From the NCBI GenBank assembly GCA_963575745.1, contig CAUYUJ010015279.1:55001-119000 (forward strand): 64,000 bases of DNA. The letters run 5' to 3'. A program made the position numbers and the translations under genes. Of the stretch, positions 34,118 through 43,850 are shown in pieces. The notes below the pieces were generated by a model, which did not search any database, was not told the DNA's origin, and saw nothing but the letters and a program-made list of their open reading frames with translations. The first letter of the stretch is position 1, and every line of letters starts with the position of its first letter. The DNA comes from Prorocentrum cordatum (taxonomy: Eukaryota; Sar; Dinophyceae; Prorocentrales; Prorocentraceae).

Positions 34118-35335
34118 CACGACCCCACCCTAGCACGACCATACCCCAGCACGACCACACCCCAGCACGACCAGACCCCAGCACGACCCCACCCCAGCAC
34201 GACCCCACCCCAGCACGACCATACCCCAGCACGACCACACCCCAGCACGACCCGACCCCAGCACGACCCTACCCCAGCAAGACCACACCCCAGCACGACC
34301 ACACCCCAGCACGACCTCACCACAGCACGACCACACCCCAGCACGACCACGCCCCAGCACGACCACGCCCCAGCACGACCACGCCCCAGCACGACCACCC
34401 CCCAGCACGACCACCCCCCCAGCACGACCACCCCCCACACGACCACCCCCCAGCACGACCACACCCCAGCACGACCACCCCCAGCACGACCACACCCCAG
34501 CACGACCACACCCCAGCACGACCACACCCCAGCACGACCACACCCCAGCACGACCACACCCCAGCACGACCCGATCGATAAATCACAGGGTGCGGAGCAC
34601 CCCAGCACGACCCACCCACCCAGCACGACCACCCCCCACCACAGCACGACCACACCCCAGCACGAGCACGACCACGCCCCAGCACGACACGCCCCAGCAC
34701 GACCACCCCAGCACGACCACAGCACGACCAGCACGACCACTCCCCAGCACGACCACACCCCAGCACGACCACACCCCAGCACGACCACACCCCAGCACGA
34801 CCACACCCCAGCACGACCCGATCGATAAATCACAGGGTGCGGAGCACCCCAGCACGAACCCACCCCAGCACGACCCCACCCCAGCACGACCCCACCCCAG
34901 CACGACCACGCCCCAGCATGACCACACCCCAGCACGACCACACCCCAGCACGACCACTCCCCAGCACGACCCCACCCCAGCACGACCCCACCCTAGCACG
35001 ACCACACCCCAGCACGACCACACCCCAGCACGACCCCACCCCAGCACGATCACACCCCAGCACGACCCCACCCCAGCAAGACCACACCCCAGCACGACCG
35101 CACCCCAGCACGACCTTACCACAGCACGACCACACCCCAGCACGACCACGCCCCAGCACGACCACGCCCCAGCACGACCACGCCCCAGCACGACCACGCC
35201 CCAGCACGACCACGCCCCAGCACGACCACCCCCCAGCACGACCACCCCCCCAGCACGACCACACGACCACCAGCACGACCACCCCCCAGCCACGACCACA
35301 CCCCAGCACGACCACTCCCCAGCACGACCACACCG
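34118..35335. repeat. 16-bp minisatellite CACGACCACACCCCAG
   Basis: Roughly seventy units of 16 bases with CCAC/CCCC/CGCC variants. Since 16 is not a multiple of three and the unit has no stop in any frame, all six frames are open. This explains the long false Pro-Gln-His-Asp and Gly-Cys-Trp-Ser frames. Confidence 0.95.
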
Positions 35336-35349
35336 CCTTGGTTGAGTGG

Positions 35350-35505
35350 TTGCCTGTCGTCGTGGAATGTTTCGTGGGGTGTCTCGTGGAATGTTTCGCG
35401 GGGTGTCTCGTGAAATGTTTCGTGAGGTGTCTCGTGAATGTTTCGTGAGGTGTCTCGTGGGCTGTTTCGTGAGGTGTCTCGTGGGATGTTTCGTGAGGTG
35501 TTGCC
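35350..35505. repeat. 24-bp minisatellite GGAATGTTTCGTGAGGTGTC
   Basis: About six units of GGAATGTTTCGTGAGGTGTC plus TCGT. A counterpart is at 36425-36600. Confidence 0.85.
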
Positions 35506-35587
35506 CAGTTGGGTATCATGAAAACGTGTCCATGCTCCACATGTCTATATCCCTTTCCGGGTTCGTGGGTCCATCATGTTTTATATT

Positions 35588-35615
35588 CCTCCTGTAGGAG
35601 GACAGGCCCGACTGA
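35588..35615. repeat. Solo end of MITE-like family G
   Basis: ATTCCTCCTGTAGGAGGACA followed by GGCCCGACT matches the left ends at 51749 and 53586. It lies exactly between the two copies of the duplicated block. Confidence 0.6.
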
Positions 35616-36027
35616 AGCGATCTTTTTCCCGGAAAGGGCATGGGCCCAGGGTTCTCTTTTAGTGGGTAAACCTGTCCCCCGGTGCCAACTTGAAGGAGGC
35701 CGGCGAATTTTTTCCCTGATAAATAACGAGGTCGAAGGAGGCCGGCGAATTAAAATTTGAGGATGTCTCGAGCGAAACGCTTGTTTTTCAGAATTTCTTG
35801 AGGATGTCTCGAGCGAAACGCTGGTTTTGCAGAGTTGAGGATGTCTCGAGCGAAACGCTTGTTTTCAGAATTTGCCGAGGATGTCTCGAGCGAAACGCTT
35901 GTTTTGCAGAGCCGACCGCGACGCGGAAAAGCGCCCCGCGCGAAGGAATTTCGATGATGTCTCGACTAATTCCTTTGTTTTTGTACGATTTCCTGGAATT
36001 TTGGCAGGATGTCTCGAGCGAAATGCA

Positions 36028-36416
36028 CGACCCCACCCTAGCACGACCATACCCCAGCACGACCACACCCCAGCACGACCAGACCCCAGCACGACCCCAC
36101 CCCAGCACGACCCCACCCCAGCACGACCATACCCCAGCACGACCACACCCCAGCACGACCCGACCCCAGCACGACCCTACCCCAGCAAGACCACACCCCA
36201 GCACGACCACACCCCAGCACGACCTCACCACAGCACGACCACACCCCAGCACGACCACGCCCCAGCACGACCACGCCCCAGCACGACCACGCCCCAGCAC
36301 GACCACCCCCCAGCACGACCACCCCCCCAGCACCCCAGCACGACCACACCCCAGCACGACCACTCCCCAGCACGACCACACCCCAGCACGACCACACCCC
36401 AGCACGACCACACCCA
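36028..36416. repeat. 16-bp minisatellite, second array
   Basis: About 24 units of the same CACGACCACACCCCAG repeat. Confidence 0.95.
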
Positions 36417-36424
36417 GTCGCACC

Positions 36425-36600
36425 CCCGTGGAATGTTTCGTGGCGTGTCTGGTTGAGTGGTTGCCTGTTCGTGGGGTGTCTCGTGGAATGTTTCACGGGG
36501 TGTCTCGTGGAATGTTTCGTGAGGTGTCTCGTGGAATGTTTCGTGAGGTGTCTCGTGGGATGTTTCGCGGGGTGTCTCGTGGGATGTTTCGTGAGATGTC
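36425..36600. repeat. 24-bp minisatellite, second array
   Basis: About seven units of GGAATGTTTCGTGAGGTGTC type with GGGATGTTTCGCGGGG variants. Confidence 0.85.
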
Positions 36601-37146
36601 GCCCAGTTGGGTATCGTGAAAACGTGACCATGCTGCACATGTCTTTATCCCTTTCCGGGTTCGTGGGTCCATCATGTTTTTGCGAAGTTCGGCAGCCTGG
36701 ATCCAACAGGCCGGCGCCGCATCCAAGTTGAAAGCGGCGCCTTGCCTGACACGGTTGGCAGGCCGCTGCTGCCGCTGAAAACTGAAAGTACCTGGGCCAA
36801 GAAAGCTGGCCGGGTCTGGCAGATACGCCGACCTGCCTGCCTGGCATGTGGGGATGGTCGCTCTGCTGATCGCGCATAGTTGCAAATTCGGAACAGCCAG
36901 GCCTCTGAAAGAGGCAGGCCGCAAATTCGACGAGCGAGCCTCTGGGCTAGAGACTGCAAGGAGTGGGACGAAGAAAAGACGACGACGTGTATGCTAAGCA
37001 GGTCGCCCCACTTCGCTTGACGAAGGTGGCGAAAAAGAACACATGAGACAAGCACATCGCCGCCAGTACGCTCATCATCCCAAACACACCGTACCATCGA
37101 GTCTTCCAACCTCAGCGCTACGCCCAACTCCATCCGGCCCGGCACT

Positions 37147-37233
37147 CTCGAGCTCGCTGATTGCCTCCTCGATCCGCTGCTTCCTCTTCACCTCCTCCGT
37201 CCACTTCTTTTTGCACAGGCTCCTGGCGTAGTC
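37147..37233 (-). CDS. Putative short exon, charged helix
   Basis: The minus strand reads DYARSLCKKKWTEEVKRKQR followed by IEEAISELE. Third positions are nearly all G or C. It is preceded by GGATTCTAG, a reasonable splice acceptor. The peptide is a charged amphipathic helix and gives no family assignment. The donor side is unclear. It might be a host exon or part of an unrecognised element. Confidence 0.3.
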
Positions 37234-37249
37234 CTAGAATCCGCCCCAC

Positions 37250-37398
37250 GGGGTCCGATCAAACATGGGGTCAGAGGGTCGAGCCGCATCGGCGATGCGT
37301 CGGCGATCTCGGCACGGGGAACATCGGGATCCAGATCGAGCCACCTCGCCGATGCATCGGCGATGCGGCGCGATCCTCCAACCCAATCTGCTCGGGCC
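37250..37398. repeat. MITE-like family B, copy 2
   Basis: The left arm CATGGGGTCAGAGGGTCGAG followed by CCGCATC pairs with the right arm GATGCGGCGCGATCCTCCAA, as in the better copy at 41197-41432. The core holds repeated TCGGCGATGC motifs. Confidence 0.65.
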
Positions 37399-38800
37399 TC
37401 GTTTGGGCGGTCTGGAAGTCCTTGATGTCCTTGTCCGACTGCGTCGCCTCGCCGGCGGCGAGCCCAAGGGAAAAAAGAGAGAAGGGGCGGGCCTTCTCGG
37501 AAGGCGCGGAAGGCCGTCCGGGCCTTCTGAGAAGTTTCCTGGGCATCCCCCGAAGGCGCAGCAGGCTTCTCAGAAGGCCAAGAGGCTTCAGTGAAGCCCC
37601 GCCGCCTTCCGAGGAGGCCTGCCCCTCCTCGCTTCCCCCCAGGGCGCGCCGCCGAATGTGGTTTCTGGGTCCTAACTCGGGTACACGGCGGCCGTTCGGG
37701 ACGATCCGGGCACCCCTGGCACGCCCGCGGCGAGGCGCAGCTGCTGGCAGGCATCCCGAGGCTGGAGAACCTCCGAGAACTGACGAGAGCGCCCGAGAAC
37801 CTCGAAGTTCGCACCCCTGGGCGCGCCGCCGGCCTTGGCCCGGAGCTCCGCGAGGCTGAGCCCCTCCAGCTCCCGCGCGAGCCTGCAGCTGGAGGTGCCG
37901 GTGCCCCGCCTCTGGCGCTCGCGGCCGCCGCTCCTCTCGGGAGGACGCGGGACTCGGGCTTTTGGGGTGCCTCGGCGTGGCCCGACGAGGCCATCGAGGG
38001 AAGGACGAGACCCCGTCTGAAATTTGAGGCGAGCTCCCGCTGCAAGCGTCCCACGGAAACTGGACCGTCAAAATCCAGGACGCGCTCGTCAAAAAACGTC
38101 GGGGATCTCCTGACCCGGGTCAATCCAGACCCAGGTCAGCAGGAAACGAAAAAACTGCAATGCAGGAAAAAACACTGCGACGCAGGTCTTCGCAAACCCG
38201 GGTCAGCCAATATGCGCGGCCGCCTCGCGGCCACGAGCGGCTCGCTAACCTGGGTCAGCCAGAGGGGTTCTTCGCAGGATCCTGCAGGATCCGGTGCCCT
38301 GGCTGACCCCCGTTTGCATTGACCCCCGTCTCGAGGCCCCCGAAAACGCAGGCAACTCCGAGTTCCAGCGTACTCGAGTTCTGCGTTTCCCCGGTCCTCG
38401 GCACGGAGGAGGCCGGCGACCACGCAGAATGTGGCCCTGCGGGCGAAGTGGCCTCCCCCTCAGAAACGTGGGGTGTAGGGGTAGGGTTCGCATGTGGCCC
38501 CCTAGGGGGGCCAACTCCAGGCGCGCCAGTCGTGGACCGGCGAGGGTCGCCACCGAACTGCTGGGGGTGGGGGGCCCTGTGGACCCGCGCCACAAGGTCA
38601 CTCGGGCGCAGGGGCACTCTCACACGCGCGCAGCCGAAGGATGCCGAAGGAAGCGGGTCCTGAGGGAAACGGGTCCTGGGCCCTGGGGGCCTTCCCCATG
38701 GACTAGCCCTCTAACCCTCTCATCCCGAGTCGGCTCCCGACAGTCCCCGTGCCCATGGAGGTCCCCGCCAGCCCAGCGACGGCCGGAAAAACTCAGGACC
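37399..38800. other. GC-rich, no secure gene
   Basis: A minus-strand stretch near 37900-37800 reads CRLARELEGLSLAELRAKAG with high third-position GC and could be an exon, but I see no clear splice borders. Around 38105-38265 the motif CCCGGGTCAG recurs with its complement. Confidence 0.3.
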
Positions 38801-38877
38801 GGAGGGCGTCAACTATATACCCATACAGCGATCCTGGCCAGGCCCGTCCTGGTCCCAGGGCCGGCGTAGGTGTATGG
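38801..38877. repeat. Half copy of hairpin family D
   Basis: GGAGGGCGTCAACTATATAC followed by GCGATCCTGGCCAGG corresponds to one arm of the hairpin at 21919-22074 (GGAGGGCACCAACTATACAC). The other arm is missing or decayed (GGCGTAGGTGTATGG). Confidence 0.55.
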
Positions 38878-39049
38878 ACCCGCCTCCCTGGGGACCCGCC
38901 TCGGACGGCGAGTTGAGACAGCCGCAGCTCAACATCGGCCCCCGGAACCCCCCTGGGGTCCAAACGCACCGGTTGTCCGAGCTGCATCCAGCCGCGGCGC
39001 CAAACACGCACCGTTGCCTCCACTCGCCCTCTCCTGGCCGCCTGCTTCG

Positions 39050-39170
39050 TGGCGAGCTCCTCTCGGAGCACGGCGAGGTGCTCCTGCCCCCCGAGGCGGC
39101 CCGGGCCGACGCGCTGTCGGTCAGCGCCTGGCTGCCGTCCAGCGCCTCGCGCGCGCTCATCGCTGCCGCA
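39050..39170 (+). CDS. Possible exon, function unknown
   Basis: The plus strand reads GELLSEHGEVLLPPEAARAD followed by ALSVSAWLPSSASRALIAAA with almost pure G/C third positions. A pyrimidine-rich stretch ending in GGCGAG precedes it, compatible with an acceptor. No family is recognised and a chance GC-rich frame cannot be excluded. Confidence 0.25.
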
Positions 39171-39506
39171 GGGAGGCGGGGCGCGCGACCGAGGGAGGGC
39201 TGCCGCCGCCCTCTGCGGACCCCACGTGGGATCACGATCGAGGCCCGGACCGGGGCTCCTGGACGTTTTGTGCCCGTCTGGAGGCCGCCGGGGGGGTCTG
39301 AACTTGTGGGGGCACCAGGCAATCGGTCAGGAGGGGTGCTGAGGCAAAATCGGCTCAAAATCGGTCCCCGGACCCCTCCAGGGCCTTGGACGCCCATTTC
39401 GAAGCTTCTCGAGCGGGGCGCGGCCAGCGAAAGCGGCGAAGGATGGACCAAGGAGGCAAGGATGCAAGGGTACACTGAGGAAGGTTGCCCATCCTTACTA
39501 TGCGGG

Positions 39507-39713
39507 TTGACTGTAGGGGGGAATGGGCATAGGGGGGGACGCATCGACCTAGAATCGGCGATACATCGCTGGTAGATCGGCGATAGGCCTCCGATAATGA
39601 ATCCGCACCTGCCTGGGATGGGTGACGCTGTCGGGCACCTGTCGGCGGTCAATGGGCGACTGGGGGTCGATGCATCCCCCCGTATGCCTATCCCCCCTAT
39701 CGCTCCCCCCGAC
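39507..39713. repeat. MITE-like family A, copy 3
   Basis: GGGCATAGGGGGGGACGCAT near the left end pairs with ATGCATCCCCCCGTATGCC near the right. The core AATCGGCGATACATCG...GGCGATAGGCCTCCGAT matches 3081-3287 closely. The extreme ends are less well kept than in copies 1 and 2. Confidence 0.7.
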
Positions 39714-39777
39714 AAGAGCCGCTCGAAAACCAGAACGCCTCCCGAATCCAGGGCTGCCCTTAATTCAGCGCCCTCCT

Positions 39778-39895
39778 CCTCCTTCTCCTCCTCCCCCCCC
39801 TCCTCCTCCTCCTCCGCCTCTTCCTCCTTCTCCTCCTCCTCCTCCTCCTCCTCCTCCTCCTCCTTCTCCTCCTCCTCCCCCCTCCTCCTCAAATC
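39778..39895. repeat. (TCC)n microsatellite, interrupted
   Basis: TCC units with TTC and CCC interruptions over about 118 bases. Confidence 0.9.
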
Positions 39896-40999
39896 ACGGA
39901 GGGAAACTCTCGGCCGTCTGCGGCCTGCGGGGGGCCCTCGTCGGGCCCTGGGGCCGTGAACAGAAGCGACCCGGGATGAAAAAAATCGCCCGGCACCCGG
40001 GGGGAAGGTGGGCGCCGCACGTCAATGCACTGAGATGTGCGGGCCTTTGCAGGGCTGTACCTTGGGAAGCACGAAGACATACTAGTACTATATGTCCTCC
40101 TTGGAGGCGCGCGTCCGACCCGAACATATAGTATACCCATCTTGTACATGTAGTATCGGGTCGGGCGAAAGGGGGGGATAGCAAAGGGGGGGGTTGAGAA
40201 TCAGCTCACGTAGCTGATTTTCCCGGCGCCTCCCGGCGCCGGAGGCGCCCATGTATCGAGGAATGGCCCCCTCGGTGAGGCCGAAACCAGCTGCATGCAG
40301 CAAATTTCGTAACCCCCCCTTTCCCAATCCCCCCCTTTCGCCCGGCCCGACTGTACCTGAACGGTGTTTTTCGTTTTCGTGTTGTTTTCGTTTCCCCTCG
40401 TGTTGTCTTTGATCCGCCTCTACCGCAAAACGAATTCGAAACGAAAACGGCCCCCGAAAGCGCCAAAACACCGTGTAGGTCCACCCCTGGGCCATTGTCC
40501 GAAACAAAATGGGCAGCTGATCTGGAACGTCCCACGCTCGCGAACCGACGTACTTCGGAGGCAATGTCCACCAAACTGTGCGCGGTGGCGGTGGCGGACG
40601 CAGAAACATGCAGGAGAGATCCATATCCATATACAGGGCGTCTTGGGAGTTCTTGGAGGGGGCACCACAAGACCGAGGCGCACTGGATATGGATAAGCAT
40701 CAAGTCTCTAGGGGCCAGCTCTCTTGCCATACCCAAAGCGGGAGATCGAAACTCCAAGCTGCAATGGTTACACGCCGGTCGGAAGCAATCCGTAAAAACA
40801 TGAAGTAGGAAGGCGGATCAAGTGGATTGGGTTCAGGCCCTCTCAGAGAACCAAAACAAGCAGCAAGAGCACATCGATCCTTGAGGTAGGAAGGCGCTTG
40901 AAATAGACTGCGATCTGGGAATCCGAGACTACCTACTTTCAACGGCCGACGTGTATCATGGTCATGCTCCTGCCCCCGAAAAGGGTCGGACTTCTGTCA
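39896..40999. other. No supported gene
   Basis: Contains a small inverted repeat (about 40080-40170, TATATG/CATATA and CGACCCGA/TCGGGTCG pairs). Otherwise nothing recognised. Confidence 0.4.
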
Positions 41000-41184
41000 G
41001 AAACCGGCCGAAGGCTGGCAAACCCGTGGCTGCTAAAACGGGGCTCCGGGACATGCTTTTTCTCCTCCGGGACGCAGCCTGTTCACCAGTTAGTGCGCTG
41101 AGCCTTCTTCCGGGAGTTGGTCCCTTCCTCCAGGAAGACAGTTTTAGCAGCCACGGATTTGCCAACCCTCGCCCATCTTCCGAT
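41000..41184. repeat. Foldback element (family F)
   Basis: GGCTGGCAAACCCGTGGCTG plus CTAAAAC (from about 41013) is matched by GTTTTAGCAGCCACGGATTT plus GCCAACC (41141-41167) in inverted orientation. It lies 12 bases from family B copy 1. Confidence 0.75.
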
Positions 41185-41196
41185 TCTAGAGGCCTC

Positions 41197-41432
41197 CTAG
41201 ATGGGGTCGGAGTAGATGGGGTCGGAGGATGGCGCCGCATCGCCGATACATCGGCGATGCATCGGCGATGTATCGGCGATGCGTTGGCGATGCACAGGCG
41301 ATACATCATCGACGTGGGCGATGCATCGGCGACGCCGGCGTGGAGAGCATCGGGCTCCGCATCGAGCCGCGTCGTCGATGCATCAGCGATGCGGCGCGAT
41401 CCTCTGACCCCATCTGCTCCGACCCCATCTAG
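41197..41432. repeat. MITE-like family B, best copy
   Basis: Arms of about 43 bases: AGATGGGGTCGGAGTAGATG continuing to GCGCCGCATC on the left, and the complement GATGCGGCGCGATCCTCTGA continuing to CGACCCCATCT on the right. CTAG borders both ends. The core consists of repeated ATCGGCGATGCATCGG. Relatives are at 37250-37398 and, interrupted, at 43003-43305. Confidence 0.85.
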
Positions 41433-41654
41433 AAAGCCTACAGGGCAATTTTTAAGACATCGGATTTTTAAACATATACGTTTTTTTAATACCTGATTAA
41501 TTTATGAATACATTTATGCATGAACTCATCGTTGTTCCCTACCTAGGCTCTGCCTAGAAGGGGTTCTTCCTCTCTTAGCTTAAGGGGCCGGGCAAGGTTC
41601 CCCGCCCCGGGCGGTTCCCCCGGTCCCCGCCCCGCGGTTCCCCCAGTTGCGCCC
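41433..41654. other. Spacer, no gene
   Basis: AT-rich start, then GGTTCCCC-type C/G repeats near 41590-41645. Confidence 0.5.
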
Positions 41655-41850
41655 CCTAGCTTTAGCATTAGCATTCGCTTTAGCATTCGCTTTAGCTTTA
41701 GCTTAGCTTTAGCTTAGCTTCAGCTTAGCTTTAGCTTAGCTTTAGCTTAGCTTTAGCTTAGCTTTAGCTTAGCTTTAGCTTAGCTTTAGCTTAGCTGTAG
41801 CTTAGCTGTAACTTAGCTGTAGCTTAGCTTTAGCTTAGCTTTACCGTTAC
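41655..41850. repeat. TTAGCTTTAGC minisatellite
   Basis: About 17 units of AGCTTTAGCTT with single-base variants (AGCTGTAGCTT near the end). Confidence 0.95.
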
Positions 41851-42169
41851 TACTAATGCTGCTTTCCTAGGGGCTCCAACTCCTAGGTAGGGTCGCACTG
41901 GGATACTTTTGAAGACTAAATCCCTGCATGTTTAATACATGATCCGCACGCGGAGCATGTATTAAAAACGGCACTGTAGAGATTCTGGCGGCCCGCGCAG
42001 ACGCCGGGTGCCCAGGGAGGGCTGCGCCGCCGCCCGCGCCAGGGGTGCAGGTGCGGAGGGCCGCCTGGCGGCGCTGTCGCGGCGGCTGGCCGGCCTGAGC
42101 CAGGGTGCAACAAAATGGCTGCGGAGGGGCCTGAGCCAGGGGGCTGCAAAGGGTACCCATGCTGGACTA

Positions 42170-42334
42170 CCTTCCAGACCGCCCCAGCCCAACCCGAAGA
42201 CCCGCACTTGACCCGAATTTCGGGTTGGGGGGGGGGGTACGGGTTCCATGTGTTTTTTCAATGTCCCCGACCCCCCCCACTGGAAATGGAAGGCAAATTG
42301 AGGCCATCGGGCTGGGTTGGGGTGGTTTGGCAGG
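42170..42334. repeat. Dispersed repeat family C, copy 2
   Basis: CCTTCCAGACCGCCCCAGCC at the left pairs with GTTGGGGTGGTTTGGCAGG at the right. The body is homologous to 1284-1430. Confidence 0.65.
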
Positions 42335-42714
42335 TGGTGACATACAGTGCGGGCGCGGCCGCAAGAAACCCTCGCAAGATACCCAGCCCTGAAACCCGCA
42401 GGCGCGAGATGCACACGGGATGGAACCCAGAGATCCCTGAACGCACCAAATTCTTGAACGGCCGCGGGAAGTCACTGCGCAGCGCGCGGAGCGAAGAAAC
42501 CCAGGTCACCCTGACGAAACACAGCTGGTTCCTTTTGATGGGCGTCCCCACTGTGCCGCTACCCTTCCTTCGGTTTCCCCCGTCCCGGCCTCCTGGGAGG
42601 CCCTCGTCGCCACCGCCGGATTCGCCTCTGGTCCGAACGCTCTCGGGCCCCCCAACGGACGGGCCTGGGGACTGCCAGGAAACGGCTCGGGATGCAGAAC
42701 CCGTGCTGGGGTGG

Positions 42715-42905
42715 AAAGAGAGGAGAAGAGCAGATGGAGGAGGAAGGGAAGGAGAAGGACGAAGAGGAGAAAGACAAGGCGGAGGAGGAGAAGAAGGAGG
42801 ACGAGGAGGAGGAGAAGGAGAACAAGGAGGGGTCGGAGGAGGCGAAGGAGGAGAAGGAATAAAGAGGGGCAGAGGGAGGAGAAGGAGGGTCCAGGACCCG
42901 TCTCC
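42715..42905. repeat. Imperfect (GGA)n tract
   Basis: Purine-rich AGGAGGA/AGGAGAA repeats over about 190 bases. Confidence 0.85.
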
Positions 42906-43002
42906 CTCAGGACCCGTTCCCAACATGCCTTCCGGTGGAAGGCCCAGGCGTCTCCGCCTCGTCAGAGGCCTCCTCAAAGGTATATGTGCAGATTGTGGCG
43001 GA

Positions 43003-43305
43003 GAGCCGCGCCAGATCGCCGATGCTTCGGCGACAACGGCGTGGTGAAAATCGGGCTCCGCATTTCGAATTGGGAACCAGCTACAACATTAATCTAATTC
43101 AGGAGTGGTTTCCCCGCCGAATATGTACAAGAAACGCGTAGAATGCTCGTAGATCGACGGGACATTACACAAATTGTTTCGCAAATTCGGCGGGGAAATC
43201 AAGGTTGAGGTAAACCAATTCTGTAGTCGATCCCCTACTCGAACATTGAGCCGCATCGCCGATGCATCGGCGATGCGGCGCGATCCTCTGAACCCATATA
43301 CGCTC
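43003..43305. repeat. MITE-like family B, copy 3, interrupted
   Basis: The left part (43003-43065: ATCGCCGATGCTTCGGCGAC, then ATCGGGCTCCGCAT) and right part (43244-43300: GCCGCATCGCCGATGCATCG, then GCGCGATCCTCTGAACCC) match copy 1. They are separated by about 180 unrelated bases that include the hairpin at 43107-43202. Confidence 0.6.
43107..43202. repeat. Nested hairpin inside family B copy 3
   Basis: GGTTTCCCCGCCGAATATGT at the left pairs with AAATTCGGCGGGGAAATC at the right. The interior is AT-richer than the surroundings. Confidence 0.65.
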
Positions 43306-43394
43306 GAGGCCCATTTGGGAGGCCTGGAGTCATGGCGTCTTCACGACGGCGCCCCAGGGAGCTTCAAACAAAAAACACTTGCTCTGGTCGGAGG

Positions 43395-43470
43395 AGGAGG
43401 CGGAGGAGGGAGGAAAAAGAGAAGGAGGAGGAGGAGGAAGAGGAGGAGGAGGAGGAGGAGGAGGCGGCGC
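43395..43470. repeat. (GGA)n microsatellite
   Basis: GGA units with AAG interruptions. Confidence 0.9.
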
Positions 43471-43554
43471 TGCAAATTCAGAACGAGGACCCAACTCCAC
43501 AGGAGTGTTCAAGAACAAAAAAAACGCCTGGTCCTGGTCTTAAAAAGGCTCCCC

Positions 43555-43630
43555 CACTCCGCCTCCGCCTCCGCCTCCGCCTCCGCCTCCTCCTCCTCCT
43601 CCGCCTCCTCCTCCTCCTCCTCTTCTTCCT
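43555..43630. repeat. (TCC)n tract at the 3' border of element A
   Basis: GCCTCC units followed by TCC units, ending TCTTCTTCC. It touches the 3' end of LINE element A, and the strand is the same as the TCC tract at the other end (49449-49612). Confidence 0.9.
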
Positions 43631-43850
43631 GACTCATCGAGGCGCGCATCCGAACGCCTCACAACCACCTGGCAGCCTAGACCTCTGCAAGGAAGGCTGC
43701 CACACGCGCTCCCTCAGGGAGCAAGCCAGCTTCGAGTCTCCTGAGGGCTTTAATCCCATGGGCCCCAGGCCCCTTACAGGGTGCAAGGAGACTCTTCAAC
43801 TGTCTGGCGGAAAAGGAACCACATGCTCAGCACGCGATCGACGGATAATT

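Larger units (their letters stand above)
33713..35590. repeat. Duplicated repeat block, copy 1
   Basis: Starts CCCGGAAAGGGCATCGGCCC-type sequence. It continues with CTTTTAGTAGGTAAACCTGT, copies of GATGTCTCGAGCGAAACGCT (33850, 33930, 33972, 34099), the 16-bp minisatellite, then a 24-bp minisatellite and a tail ending near TCATGTTTTAT. The same order is found in copy 2 (35623-36690). The boxed phrase GATAAATCACAGGGTGCGG occurs at about 33888, 34574 and 34824, so copy 1 itself contains internal duplication. Confidence 0.8.
35623..36690. repeat. Duplicated repeat block, copy 2
   Basis: A shorter version of 33713-35590 with the same order: leader, GATGTCTCGAGCGAAACGCT copies (35762, 35804, 35839, 35880, 36007), 16-bp array (36028-36416), 24-bp array (36425-36600) and tail (to TCATGTTTTT). 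It is shorter mainly because the 16-bp array has fewer units. Confidence 0.8.

Noticed and set aside
33703-35540. Long open frames with Gly-Cys-Trp-Ser or Pro-Gln-His-Asp repeats, including a 904-codon minus frame
   Set aside because: The 16-bp minisatellite is open in all six frames. Only the part of the 904-codon frame below 33702 has protein-like content.
42108-42130. Possible third DinoSL relic (complement of CAAAATGGCTGCGG)
   Set aside because: Only about 13 of 22 bases agree, with a mismatch in the conserved GTAGCC part and no match in GGCTCAAG. Chance is a simpler explanation.
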